DNA from: Balanoglossus misakiensis
Taxonomy: Eukaryota; Hemichordata
Direction: 5' to 3'
Length of the DNA stretch: 64,000 nucleotides
Assembly: GCA_040954595.2 (NCBI GenBank)
Contig: JBECUI020000043.1
Span: forward strand, 34,784 to 98,783
Every line of letters starts with the position of its first letter. The first letter of the stretch is position 1. Shown piece after piece: positions 1-13,200 of the stretch. Under the pieces are notes generated by a model. That model was not told where the DNA came from and ran no database searches. It saw only the letters and a program-made list of their open reading frames with translations. A program made the translations under genes and the position numbers.

Positions 1-3000
1 GATTTTTCGACTTTGCGAATTTTGAAAATTTGGTCATTTTTTGAAAAAACCATGGGTTATAGCTCAGGAAAATCGTCAAAAATCGAGGATTTTTCGACTT
101 TGCGAATTTTGAAAATTTGGTCATTTTTTGAAAAAACCATGGGTTATAGCTCAGGAAAATCGTCAAAAATCGAGGATTTTTCGACTTTGCGAATTTTGAA
201 AATTTGGTCATTTTTTGAAAAAACCATGGGTTATAGCTCAGGAAAATCGTCAAAAATCGAGGATTTTTCGACTTTGCGAATTTTGAAAATTTGGTCATTT
301 TTTGAAAAAACCATGGGTTATAGCTCAGGAAAATCGTCAAAAATCGAGGATTTTTCGACTTTGCGAATTTTGAAAATTTGGTCATTTTTTGAAAAAACCA
401 TGGGTTATAGCTCAGGAAAATCGTCAAAAATCGAAGATTTTTCGACTTTGCGAATTTTGAAAATTTGGTCATTTTTTGAAAAAACCATGGGTTATAGCTC
501 AGGAAAATCGTCAAAAATCGAGGATTTTTCGACTTTGCGAATTTTGAAAATTTGGTCATTTTTTGAAAAAACCATGGGTTATAGCTCAGGAAAATCGTCA
601 AAAATCGAGGATTTTTCGACTTTGCGAATTTTGAAAATTTGGTCATTTTTTGAAAAAACCATGGGTTATAGCTCAGGAAAATCGTCAAAAATCGAGGATT
701 TTTCGTCTTTGCGAATTTTGAAAATTTGGTCATTTTTTGAAAAAACCATGGGTTATAGCTCAGGAAAATCGACAAAAATCGAGGATTTTTCGACTTTGCG
801 AATTTTGAAAATTTGGTCATTTTTTGAAAAAACCATGGGTTATAGCTCAGGAAAATCGACAAAAAACGAGGATTTTTCGACTTTGCGAATTTTGAAAATT
901 TGGTCATTTTTTGAAAAAACCATGGGTTATAGCTCAGGAAAATCGTCAAAAATCGAGGATTTTTCGACTTTGCGAATTTTGAAAATTTGGTCATTTTTTG
1001 AAAAAACCATGGGTTATAGCTCAGGAAAATCGTCAAAAATCGAGGATTTTTCGTCTTTGCGAATTTTGAAAATTTGGTCATTTTTTGAAAAAACCATGGG
1101 TTATAGCTCAGGAAAATCGTCAAAACTCGAGGATTTTTCGACTTTGCGAATTTTCAAAATTTGGTCATTTTTTGAAAAAACCATGGGTTATAGCTCAGGA
1201 AAATCGTCAAAAATCGAGGATTTTTCGACTTTGCGAATTTTCAAAATTTGGTCATTTTTTGAAAAAACCATGGGTTATAGCTCAGGAAAATCGTCAAAAA
1301 TCGAGGATTTTTCGACTTTGCGAATTTTCAAAATTTGGTCATTTTTTGAAAAAACCATGGGTTATAGCTCAGGAAAATCGTCAAAAATCGAGGATTTTTC
1401 GACTTTGCGAATTTTCAAAATTTGGTCATTTTTTGAAAAAACCATGGGTTATAGCTCAGGAAAATCGTCAAAAATCGAGGATTTTTCGTCTTTGCGAATT
1501 TTGAAAATTTGGTCATTTTTTGAAAAAAACATGGGTTATAGCTCAGGAAAATCGTCAAAAATCGAGGATTTTTCGACTTTGCGAATTTTGAAAATTTGGT
1601 CATTTTTTGAAAAAACCATGGGTTATAGCTCAGGAAAATCGTCAAAAATCGAGGATTTTTCGACTTTGCGAATTTTCAAAATTTGGTCATTTTTTGAAAA
1701 AACCATGGGTTATAGCTCAGGAAAATCGTCAAAAATCGAGGATTTTTCGACTTTGCGAATTTTCAAAATTTGGTCATTTTTTGAAAAAACCATGGGTTAT
1801 AGCTCAGGAAAATCGTCAAAAATCGAGGATTTTTCGACTTTGCGAATTTTCAAAATTTGGTCATTTTTTGAAAAAACCATGGGTTATAGCTCAGGAAAAT
1901 CGTCAAAAATCGAGGATTTTTCGACTTTGCGAATTTTCAAAATTTGGTAATTTTTTGAAAAAACCATGGGTTATAGCTCAGGAAAATCGTCAAAAATCGA
2001 GGATTTTTCGTCTTTGCGAATTTTGAAAATTTGGTCATTTTTTGAAAAAAACATGGGTTATAGCTCAGGAAAATCGTCAAAAATCGAGGATTTTTCGACT
2101 TTGCGAATTTTGAAAATTTGGTCATTTTTTGAAAAAACCATGGGTTATAGCTCAGGAAAATCGTCAAAAATCGAGGATTTTTCGACTTTGCGAATATTCA
2201 AAATTTGGTCATTTTTTGAAAAAACCATGGGTTATAGCTCAGGAAAATCGTCAAAAATAGAAGATTTTTCGACTTTGCGAATTTTGAAAATTTGGTCATT
2301 TTTTGAAAAAACCATGGGTTATAGCTCAGGAAAATCGTCAAAAATCGAGGATTTTTCGACTTTGCGAATTTTGAAAATTTGGTCATTTTTTGAAAAAACC
2401 ATGGGTTATAGCTCAGGAAAATCGTCAAAAATCGAGGATTTTTCGACTTTGCGAATTTTGAAAATTTGGTCATTTTTTGAAAAAACCATGGGTTATAGCT
2501 CAGGAAAATCGTCAAAAATCGAGGATTTTTCGACTTTGCGAATTTTGAAAATTTGGTCATTTTTTGAAAAAACCATGGGTTATAGCTCAGGAAAATCGTC
2601 AAAAATCGAAGATTTTTCGACTTTGCGAATTTTGAAAATTTGGTCATTTTTTGAAAAAACCATGGGTTATAGCTCAGGAAAATCGTCAAAAATCGAGGAT
2701 TTTTCGACTTTGCGAATTTTGAAAATTTGGTCATTTTTTGAAAAAACCATGGGTTATAGCTCAGGAAAATCGTCAAAAATCGAGGATTTTTCGACTTTGC
2801 GAATTTTGAAAATTTGGTCATTTTTTGAAAAAACCATGGGTTATAGCTCAGGAAAATCGTCAAAAATCGAAGATTTTTCGACTTTGCGAATTTTGAAAAT
2901 TTGGTCATTTTTTGAAAAAACCATGGGTTATAGCTCAGGAAAATCGTCAAAAATCGAGGATTTTTCGACTTTGCGAATTTTGAAAATTTGGTCATTTTTT

Positions 3001-3162
3001 GAAAAAACCATGGGTTATAGCTCAGGAAAATCGTCAAAAATCGAGGATTTTTCGACTTTGCGAATTTTGAAAATTTGGTCATTTTTTGAAAAAACCATGG
3101 GTTATAGCTCAGGAAAATCGTCAAAAATCGAAGATTTTTCGACTTTGCGAATTTTGAAAATT
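1..3162. repeat. Satellite array, 87-bp unit (block 1)
   Basis: About 36 head-to-tail copies of an 87-bp A+T-rich unit, cut off by the left window edge. Each copy carries an NcoI site (CCATGG) followed by GGTTATAGCTCAGGAAAATC. Copies differ by few substitutions, for example TTTTGAAAAT against TTTTCAAAAT, CGACTTT against CGTCTTT, and GAGGAT against GAAGAT. These markers recur every 522 bp (6 units: 1487 and 2009; 1521 and 2043) and every 261 bp (3 units: 2607, 2868, 3129), so higher-order repeats are present. The unit is a multiple of three, so long reading frames stay open by arithmetic alone. I see no reason to call it coding. Confidence 0.97.
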
Positions 3163-4691
3163 TGGTGATTTTTTGATAAAAACCATGGGTTATAGCTCAG
3201 GAAAATCATCCAGAAATGTCAATTTTGCGACTTCGCGAAATTTCGAAATTTGGTGATTTTTTGATAAAAACCATGGGTTATAGCTCATGAAAATCATCCA
3301 GAAATGTCAATTTTTCGACTTCGCGAAATTTCGAAATTTGGTCATTTCTTGATAAAAACCATGGGTTATAGCTCAGGAAAATCATCCAGAAATGTCAATT
3401 TTGCGACTTTGCGAAATTTCGAAATTTGGTCATTTCTTGATAAAAACCATGGGTTATAGCTCATGAAAATCATCCAGAAATGTCAATTTTTCGACTTCGC
3501 GAAATTTCGAAATTTGGTCATTTCTTGATAAAAACCATGGGTTATAGCTCAGGAAAATCATCCAGAAATGTCAATTTTGCGACTTCGCGAAATTTCGAAA
3601 TTTGGTGATTTTTTGATAAAAACCATGGGTTATAGCTCAGGAAAATCATCCAGAAATGTCAATTTTGCGACTTCGCGAAATTTCGAAATTTGGTGATTTT
3701 TTGATAAAAACCATGGGTTATAGCTCAGGAAAATCATCCAGAAATGTCAATTTTGCGACTTCGCGAAATTTCGAAATTTGGTGATTTTTTGATAAAAACC
3801 ATGGGTTATAGCTCAGGAAAATCATCCAGAAATGTCAATTTTGCGACTTCGCGAAATTTCGAAATTTGGTGATTTTTTGATAAAAACCATGGGTTATAGC
3901 TCATGAAAATCATCCAGAAATGTCAATTTTGCGACTTCGCGAAATTTCGAAATTTGGTGATTTTTTGATAAAAACCATGGGTTATAGCTCAGGAAAATCA
4001 TCCAGAAATGTCAATTTTGCGACTTCGCGAAATTTCGAAATTTGGTGATTTTTTGATAAAAACCATGGGTTATAGCTCAGGAAAATCATCCAGAAATGTC
4101 AATTTTGCGACTTCGCGAAATTTCGAAATTTGGTGATTTTTTGATAAAAACCATGGGTTATAGCTCAGGAAAATCATCCAGAAATGTCAATTTTGCGACT
4201 TCGCGAAATTTCGAAATTTGGTGATTTTTTGATAAAAACCATGGGTTATAGCTCATGAAAATCATCCAGAAATGTCAATTTTTCGACTTCGCGAAATTTC
4301 GAAATTTGGTCATTTCTTGATAAAAACCATGGGTTATAGCTCATGAAAATCATCCAGAAATGTCAATTTTTCGACTTCGCGAAATTTCGAAATTTGGTCA
4401 TTTCTTGATAAAAACCATGGGTTATAGCTCATGAAAATCATCCAGAAATGTCAATTTTTCGACTTCGCGAAATTTCGAAATTTGGTCATTTCTTGATAAA
4501 AACCATGGGTTATAGCTCATGAAAATCATCCAGAAATGTCAATTTTTCCTTTTCGCGAAATTTCGAAATTTGGCCATTTCTTGATAAAAACCATGGGTTA
4601 TAGCTCATGAAAATCATCCAGAAATGTCAATTTTTCGACTTCGCGAAATTTCGAAATTTGGTCATTTCTTGATAAAAACCATGGGTTAAAA
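3163..4691. repeat. Satellite array, diverged 88-bp unit (block 2)
   Basis: About 17 copies of a unit clearly related to block 1 (same CCATGGGTTATAGCTCA core) but 88 bp long, so frames break at each copy. It carries a perfect 14-bp palindrome, AAATTTCGAAATTT, in nearly every copy. At least two variants alternate: one with GGTGATTTTTTG plus CTCAGGAAAA, and one with GGTCATTTCTTG plus CTCATGAAAA. The second dominates towards the right end. The switch from block 1 to block 2 is abrupt, within one unit near 3163. Confidence 0.96.
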
Positions 4692-4720
4692 ATGAGCTAT
4701 AACTTAAAGTTATAGCTCAT
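4692..4720. repeat. Perfect inverted repeat at the satellite edge
   Basis: Two 14-bp arms, ATGAGCTATAACTT and its exact reverse complement, are separated by a single A. The right arm matches the satellite core (GTTATAGCTCAT) and runs on into the satellite-like GAAAATCATC. The left arm is therefore a locally inverted piece of the satellite unit. It marks the right end of the array. Confidence 0.9.
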
Positions 4721-4736
4721 GAAAATCATCAAAAAA

Positions 4737-4756
4737 TACATACATACATACATACA

Positions 4757-4790
<34 letters not shown>

Positions 4791-4799
4791 CATACATAC

Positions 4800-4882
<83 letters not shown>

Positions 4883-4909
4883 GCGCTAAGAAGGAAAGAA
4901 AGAAAGAAC
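4737..4909. repeat. Compound microsatellite (TACA)n then (GAAA)n
   Basis: A (TACA/CATA)n tract of about 64 bp is followed directly by about 20 copies of GAAA and a short interrupted GAAA tail after GCGCTAAG. It directly adjoins the satellite fold-back. Confidence 0.97.
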
Positions 4910-6561
4910 ACTCTTCTACACACAAAGGTCTACACTACCAACTTACCAAGTATACTTACTTACTTACTGTGATACATAATTATCGCTTTAGGCGTACAAG
5001 TATAGTTTGATGTCATCAAGCCGACAAAATATTAGATAATTGCACCGGGGAACAACACAAAAAGTTAGCTGTTGGCCCTTTTATTATCGTCAAACGGTTG
5101 TGAAAATTAAAGGTATATACTATCGACAACGTACGTGATGAATGGTCCTGGATAAAAAGCAATACTTAACATGTGGCCGTGCGCCGAGGGGGAGAGTGTG
5201 TCGAAACCATTAAGAATTTTCAGAGAACCTGAGAGTAGGTATCGTCCCCGGAAACTGTAAAACAATCACATATAGAGAAAGGTGCCGACTTGGATGTGTT
5301 AGCTGCAGATAGCATATTTCACTTGTGAACAAAGTTGAATGAAAATTTCACCTTCGGGATGATTATAAATATTGAATCGCACTGGAGAAAGAGTGTGCAA
5401 AAAAATCTAGCTAGTTTTATGGCACACTATAGCTAGCTAGATTCTTTAGTCGTAATTCTTCTCTGAAGCAATACGCTCCGGAAAATAAAAAAAAGCTGCA
5501 GCGTTCAGTTAAGCCCAATCCAAAGGCCAGTCCAAACACTCGCACAAAAAGCGCCATTAGAATAAGGAATACAAAGACAACATCTATAGGTACCGGACGT
5601 GGACATTTTGGAAGCGAACTTACCATTACGAGCGAGCGAGGCTATATGTACGAATGAAAAGGAAGTAAAAAACAAACAGAAAGTGCTTTGGAAAATTGCC
5701 TTCTATTGAGACTAACCGTACGGGGCTATTAAACACCCCGCCTGCATATTGGCTGAGAAAACATGCCAATCTTTCCGCGATGATAGCCTAATTATATTTT
5801 GATTCCGTTCAATTTAGACCGCTGTTTACACGCCCGATCCTTAATTATCAGGCAGGCTCGGCCCACTCCCGTACCATTCAACTTTCCTCACAAAAAGAGC
5901 TTTATGGATCTACAATTGTGTAATTTGCCTACTTAAGCAGTCACCGTGAACAATTCCCTCCACTTTACAATGAGGGTAATGATGTTTTCGGTCTATGATA
6001 ACAATGTCAGAGGTATTTTCCAATTTCGTTCGTTAGCTGGGAGTCGATGATTTCTTCTTGGGAGTAAAGTTGACAAGACGACATGTTTTCTATTATTAAC
6101 TAGCGACACTACGTCAACAACAGAATGTCAGTGAACAGCTGTGGTTATGTCGGCTATCCCTGAACCTTGATAAAGAAAACCAGAATTCACACACCCGGGG
6201 AATAATTATATCATAATTATACGTACCTTATATGATTCATGCACGAAAGTGCTGCGGGAACTTTTTGTTTGGTGAAACGACATTTCACCAAAAACACAGA
6301 CACGTGACTTAATGTCAGAGGGCATCGAAGAAGATTTATGTGGTATATTTTTTTCTTTGCAGTGATGTCCAGTTATTTTTAATTAGAAGATTGCATTGCC
6401 CTGGAGTCTTGCGCTGTTTTACGTAAGATTGAAATGGCAATTTCCCAACAGAAGCCCACCAAAAGAAGCAAAAAAGAAAGAAACCGATACGGTAACATTT
6501 CAACACTGTCACGATGGTAGGAATCGCATGGTTTCTTACAAGGAACGCTTCGTTTGACGTT

Positions 6562-6624
6562 ATTTTTTTTTTTTTTTGGGGGGGGGAGAAAATAGAGAGA
6601 GAGATGGAGAAAGAGAGAGAGATA
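6562..6624. repeat. Poly-T / poly-G / GA-rich simple repeat
   Basis: A T run and a G run are followed by imperfect (GA)n ending in GATATATC. Low-complexity sequence with no gene nearby. Confidence 0.85.
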
Positions 6625-9600
6625 TATCTTTACCCTAATGAGTCAGGGTATGTGAATCGACGAAGTGCACTTTCTCGGTAAAGTTTGCTAAGTTTCTCTG
6701 CCTGTCCTGGTAAACATAAAATACTGAACCGGTTTAATTTGACCGCTATCAGAAACGGTTCTATTGCTGGGAAGTGAAATAATTTCTTGATGTTAATTTT
6801 CACTTTAGTCACATTTTGACATCCAAATCTTCCCACTCATTATTAGCGGCTTTCAGTTCTTTGCGTTTGTGGTGGCCTCGTTTACTATAGTCATCAAAAA
6901 AAACTTTGGAAAGAGTCGTGTCCAATGCACGTTGAATTGTCACTCTCACCCATTTCTACGTGACAAAACCCGAGTTTACTTTCAGCCTGTCGACTATGCA
7001 TGGCTTGTTCACGTTGCCGTAATCGCTTAATTCTGCCTAGTTCTTTTCAGCGAAAAATCGAAGACGCGACAACACTGGACACTTCGCACGTTTTGCTACA
7101 AGCTCATATTGGTTGTGCGGTTTTTCAATCACTCCAGAAAGGGATTTGGGGACTTAATTGGTCAAATTAGTGGTAAGTGTAAAACTGGGCTAATATCACG
7201 TCTTCGCCTAATGTGGATATCTTTAAACTTTCACGAGAAGACGGCACAGTCGGTCGCCTTTGATCAGTTGGATTTTTGCTTGCAGTCAAGCAAATTTCTC
7301 TACTGGATAATGTTTGTGTCTTATGCAATTATTTGTTCGGAGTAAGCAAATAAGTTGATTTGTTAAGAGCCACGGCTGAAGTCTTGTTCTTCTCACGACC
7401 ATACTGTTAATTGGTCTAACGGAATGGGGACGCTATTGTCCAGAGGATCTCAATATTTGCCTGGCACCGCCGCGATAGCGGTATCACCGTCCTCATTAAA
7501 AACCAGAGAAATTACAAGAAAGCTTGGCACGCATAAACAAACGTGAGGACGGTGCCGATTTCGGACGATCCCTGGAAATCGTTATAGTCGTGAGTGCACG
7601 AAATCTTCCACCAATTACCCGATAAACATTTCACCAGTTTTCAACAAATTAACAGGCGCCGGAGAAACTTCCAATTAATGCTTGAAACATTGTCATCGTT
7701 AGCGACGGAATAAGGGTAATAGAGAAGGAGAATTCTCGTCTAATTGCCTATTGTAGCTCGTCCTGTGGCGAATATGGAATCATGCCCGACAAATACGTCA
7801 ACGCGAACTTCAAATTATACTAATTACGACACAAGAGTGCAAATTAGTCGTTAACAAGGACGATTTTGATCCACTTAATGCAAAATGGTGGACGTGGGAA
7901 CACGGACGTAATGGCGGCGCCTTTATTGACAACAATAGTACTATGTATAGGGCATACTTATTGGGAGATTTTCATTGAGCTGAATAAGGGGAAAAGGCTC
8001 TCCATTTTAATAGGATTACTACCTTTGATTGATGTTAAAGCACACCTTTTCACCGAGTACCCGATTGTTGACTTGCCTATTAGTGGTTCTACTCGCTGTT
8101 TGACGAGTTGCTCAAAGGAAGAGGGCTCGTCTGCGGGTCTCTGGAGCTTTAATTCTCAATCCTCTGCAGCAACGACTGTAGCACTCTCCATGATATTTTT
8201 CTTCAAAATAGAGGTTGAAAAAAAACATTCTGTCCGTTGGAGGTGCCGAACTGAACAGAGGATTTACCTTCGCTTACATTGTTATCTTGAAGAAACTTTC
8301 CAAGAGCTTCACTACATGCTCTGATGTTTAATGGCGTTGTCTGATTGGTCAGTCGATTCTTAGCATTTTGGCAGTATTTCCCGTGTGAAGACTATACTAG
8401 CTCAACATGACAAAAAGTGATGAGGGTGTCACGGACAATACATTTGACAAGAGGAAAATGTATCAAAGACAACAAGTAACCAACAAGGCGGGCTGATTGG
8501 CAAATGACTACCTAATACTCATTGATGTGCAGATTTCTATGTGTTTGTTATTCTCAGTAATTTCAGGGTAGAGTCATTTTGTAGAAAAGCACATCATTGC
8601 CCCGGCACTAGTGTGTGCAACAGCTTCGGTTTAATCCGGCATAATTGGAGTTAAGTCGGTGAATATGAGAACAAACAGTACAGTGGCAAGTGAGCAGTTC
8701 TCTGACTGTAATTATATTCATCGCATAGAGACATGATAACCAGTCGATTTGATACGAGCATTGACCCCAGCACTTGTTAGAAAGTTTTTTTTCCTATTTC
8801 ACTTCTTTGTAAAAGTTTAAAGTGGTAGAATCAGTCTTATAATTGGGACATATGGCTGTCAGCAGTACACAAAAAGCCAATCAAAATCTTTACTGTAAAA
8901 ACCAGAAGACATGATGGGATGATTAAAGTTTTATACTGTGCATGTATACATGTAATTAACATGTTGGAGAGTTTTTAGGATTAGCCGAATTTTCATTTAT
9001 TTTCCATATTAATGCCGAGTACAACAGGGTCCCAGTTGTTGAAAAGTAAATAAAGACATGTTAGATAATTAACCCTCGAACTTTAAAAAGCAACAGTGTT
9101 ACCAATCTTGCCGCAGGGAGGCTTAGAAACAGTCTTTAATTATGCACACAAACACCGATACCATTTTGTTAGACAACTTTCCCTTACAGATACAAGAAAT
9201 CCCGTTAGAATTCAAATCCCTCTCTGCCGTTGAGGTGGGTGGAACGAAGACGGATTTTCGCCATTGTGATTCTTGAGCGACTTGGACTTGTAATATTCTC
9301 GATCATCCGAGTATGAGTAGCGCCCCAGGGCGAGCTTTCAATTTGAAGGTTTTGAACAAGAAGTAACCCTGGCTCTTCTCTCCTTGTATCTGTCGTCTGG
9401 TTATTAATCTTGCATTGGTTTTGAGTTGTCATTCTGATTGCTTTTTGTTTTCAAAAAAAAGGCGTGAAATTAAGTATTTCTAGTTGTGTCAAGGACTTTA
9501 TTCTTAGTGTGGTTTAGGGAAAAAAAGTATTCTCAAAGATAGGTGATCAATTCAATATTTTCTAAAGAAGGTTTGGCCAAACTCAACGTTTTGTGCGTAC

Positions 9601-10257
9601 CCCTGGTGTGACTTACGTATCAACCAATGATATTCCTTATTTCGATGCTATTATGTAAATTTACAGTCATTATTTGCCTTTGATCTTATCAAGGATGTCT
9701 AGCGAGGCATTTCCACTGCATTTAAAATGTCATGGAAGCAGTTCGGGGGGTTTTCTTTTCCACGACTGTCTGAAATGCAGACTGGCAATTCTGCAAGATG
9801 GATAGCTAAAAGGAATTCTACTAAGGTCTAAACGAGCTTTGTATCCTACTAAATGAGATGATACTGAGATAGCCCTCTTCCCAACGCAGGAAATTGGAAT
9901 AACGTAAAACGTTCGTAAAACTTGAAGTTTTAATGGGTCTTTTATGGGTGCTAGTCTTCGAAAAACATGACAAATAAATTATAAAGCAGCTCGCCCAGAA
10001 AACGGCAATATCATCCTCAATCGGCGCGCCATGTTCGGAAATCTGCTAATTTCCTTTTCTATTAATTCGTGTATTAATATCTCATTTTGGCGCGATCCGC
10101 ATTATTACTGATAAATTCATTTTTAATCCCCCCTCTATATGTGCTATTACATTTTCAATTTCCAGTCTGTATTGCCTGCTGAAATATTCACACCTGCTTC
10201 GAGGTGTACTACATCGGATATAATTTCCTTTGAGTTTCCGATGATCCTCCACGCCGT

Positions 10258-10283
10258 CGTCGTCATCATCATCATCATCATCG
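10258..10283. repeat. Short (CGT/CAT)n trinucleotide repeat
   Basis: Interrupted GTCGTCATCATCATCATC tract. It creates Asp-rich or Met-rich artificial reading frames on the minus strand, which are not genes. Confidence 0.85.
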
Positions 10284-13200
10284 CTGCTGTCACAGAAGAG
10301 AGACAAGAAGAGAGGCGGAGGCTAAGTAACAGAAGACCTTGCTCCAATAGCTTTGGCGGCGCCCTGTCTCACGTGACACAGACGTCATCATGGCAATATG
10401 GACATTGGATTGGTTGGAACATGTTTGCCGATCTTTTCCCCCAACCATCACAAGATTACTCAAAGTCCTGGAGGGGCGATAATGCAGCGGCGGCTGATTG
10501 GTTTTTGTTGTATACTTTGCATGCAGCGAGAAGGTTATGAAGTAACGGAGTTGCTGAAAATCTCAACGTCTGACTCCCATGGTATTTGCGCGTTTCCACT
10601 TCCGTTCACGACCACTGTTCCAATTTTACATGGGACATAATCTGCTAGCTGTTATTGTTATAGTGTTATTGTTGTTGTTTATATCGCTATTGACAAATAA
10701 AATTGACGAATACAACTATTACAAATGTGTCGGAGTTTTAAATGCTGTCGACCAACAACAACCAGATTTCAGCCATTGTTCTTTGCATTGTTCAATGCAA
10801 CCCATCCTTTTTGTCAATGTCAAAATTAATATTATTATTGAGTGGAAAAAAAATTGCCCTCGTACAAATAATCTGTCGTCCTTGAAAAGGGACTGCGGAG
10901 CTTTTACTTCAGTTTAGAAATGAAATGTTTCCATGATTTCACGTACCACTAGATCATCAATCAGGCGCTGAAATTCGGTTGCCATGATCACCCGCTGGTT
11001 ATTTACATATTACGCAGATTCCTGTTTTTGCCTCCGTTTCTTTTGCAGAGTTTGACCGATTGCAAACGTCACTCGTAACTGAACATATTTTCATCTGGGA
11101 GGATCTTTTGAGTTTTCCGCACAGAAACAACAGGTTGCACGGAATGGTTAAACGAAGTTAACAGGTCTCCTTACGCCATGATTTGATTGTTAAAAATTCC
11201 ATTCAACTTCGAAAAGGTACATCGATATCCTCTTTACAAAATAACGCGGGAAAGCATCAAAGTGCATTTTATAAAGGCTGTCGAAAAAAATACCCAAGTC
11301 ACGATCATTCGATTAGAGGGTAAATGTGTCCATTAAGGACCACGTCCGTATAAGGTGGAACTAAAACATGAGCGCCAATCTAATGGTTTCTCTGAGTATT
11401 TCTCCAGACGACACAAAGGCCGCTGCCTTCATAATATTCGCGCGCAATGTCACGGCTGTTTGAATGCTCGGTGAAAATTGCAGTGCATGTGTTTGTGCGA
11501 AGTGTTACATGATCTCAGGCGGGATTCTGAAACCGAAGGCAACTTGAAGCACTGGAAAACGGAAAGAAAGTAATTGCGAGTTTGGAGACTGTGAAACAAA
11601 ACACGATGGACATCCCCTAACTACCCTTTCTGAAAATTTACTATCTGCAGTCAATCATCACTCTAAGTAAGATGAAGGAGCACCTGTCACTTCCGTTTCC
11701 GGTTTCATTTTAGATTTACATTTGGCTTTCAGGGTGACTGCCGCAGGTTGTAAACTTTCACGGTGGTGCACTGCATATTAAAATTGGTACATGTACATTT
11801 GTTTTCAGGGACAGAACTGACTGTACTGTATGTTTATCCCTAGGGCTGATGATTTCCTTTCAGCCAACTTCCACGCGCCCATCTTGCACTCAACCAACAA
11901 CAGGCGAGAGGTGACCACCTGGTTGCATTACAGTCGCGCGACCATGGCCATGATTGGCCACAAAACTCACTGCATGGTGACATAGTGAGCAAACTAAGGG
12001 CCGAGCATGCGTATGTTTATCCCAACCTCAAGCACACTGTAATCTACCGTCAGTGAAAAGGGGAAAAACGCACACACTGTTAAATAAGGCATCAATAGCA
12101 AGTAAATCGAATGCATGACTACATTCAAAAGCGATACGGGGAGGTATTAATTAAAGCAGTGTTCCTCATTCTATAGTAGGCCTGAATTGCACAGGGAATA
12201 AAGTCTTCTGGGAAATGTGGCCAAGTAACCTCAACTAGGTGGTTTGATATAAAATGAGGTCAAGCTAGGGAGTCGATGACTTGTATTTGACCCCGTGAAC
12301 TTTAGGTCAGCTATGCCACCGACGAGGATGTAGGCGGTGTAAGATTTTCACTTTAAAGAAGCAAGGGATTCTTCGAAAAAAAACCAAGTCAACTGATGTG
12401 TGTGCGTGTATGTTTTCTTTCTTTAAAGTAACGATTTTCCCGCGGCAATTTGAAAGCCATTACCGAAGCAAGATTGATTTTTGAGCTGATACTATGTATA
12501 CGCATATTCGTCTACATTTGTGGGACTAGCATGCATTAGGCTACACCAACTCAAGACTGGGGCAGATTAAACTGTCATTTGTGAATTTCTTTTCAATAAT
12601 ACCAAGACTAAACGAACTTGAAGAACCATACAACCGGTAAAATGCTGTTTTTCCATAATACATAATTTTAGTTACGTAATTGCCAAAAGCGGCATGAACA
12701 ATCTAAAGGCTTGGATGACAGCAACAACGGCAAAAGCGTTCACTGCAGAATGACTGAATGTATATTTTTGTACAAGACCCACGGCCACTCGTTCGTCTCA
12801 ATTCACATTATATGCCTTGTCTACAGTTCCGCGGTGTCATTAATTACCATTGAGCTTGACATGAATAGGCAATAATTTTAAGAGTTCTTCTCAAAAATTT
12901 AGCCTGGAGAAATCTCCATTTCGCCCTCGCAATCTCCTTGGTTTGTTTCGCCTCAGCTGTCGTCGCGCTGTATTTCATCTCTGTCCAGACGCCTTCCAAG
13001 CTTGTGGCGTGTACTGTGCACACACATTTTCAAAACCAGACAAGAGAGCTGTAAAATTCTTGTCGGTAGAACTGAACGAAGGGAATGACGAGGCGGGAAG
13101 TTTCTGGGCCGCGGCGTCTTTGCCCGGCCGAGCACAATTTCAAAACTGCTGCTTTCTCACAATCCACGGCGATAAGTGTATGCAAATTATCTTAATTAGC

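Noticed and set aside
13-1950. 645-codon open frame in the satellite, and similar long frames on both strands up to 3168
   Set aside because: The 87-bp unit is a multiple of three and lacks stops in several frames, so length follows from repetition. No start context, splice sites or coding bias; the 88-bp block destroys the frame.
1-4691. CRISPR-like regular repeats
   Set aside because: Units are fully repetitive with no unique spacers, and the genome is eukaryotic.
7866-8324. 152-codon open frame 3' of LMO4
   Set aside because: No domain or homology recognised and no ATG at the frame's start; likely chance.
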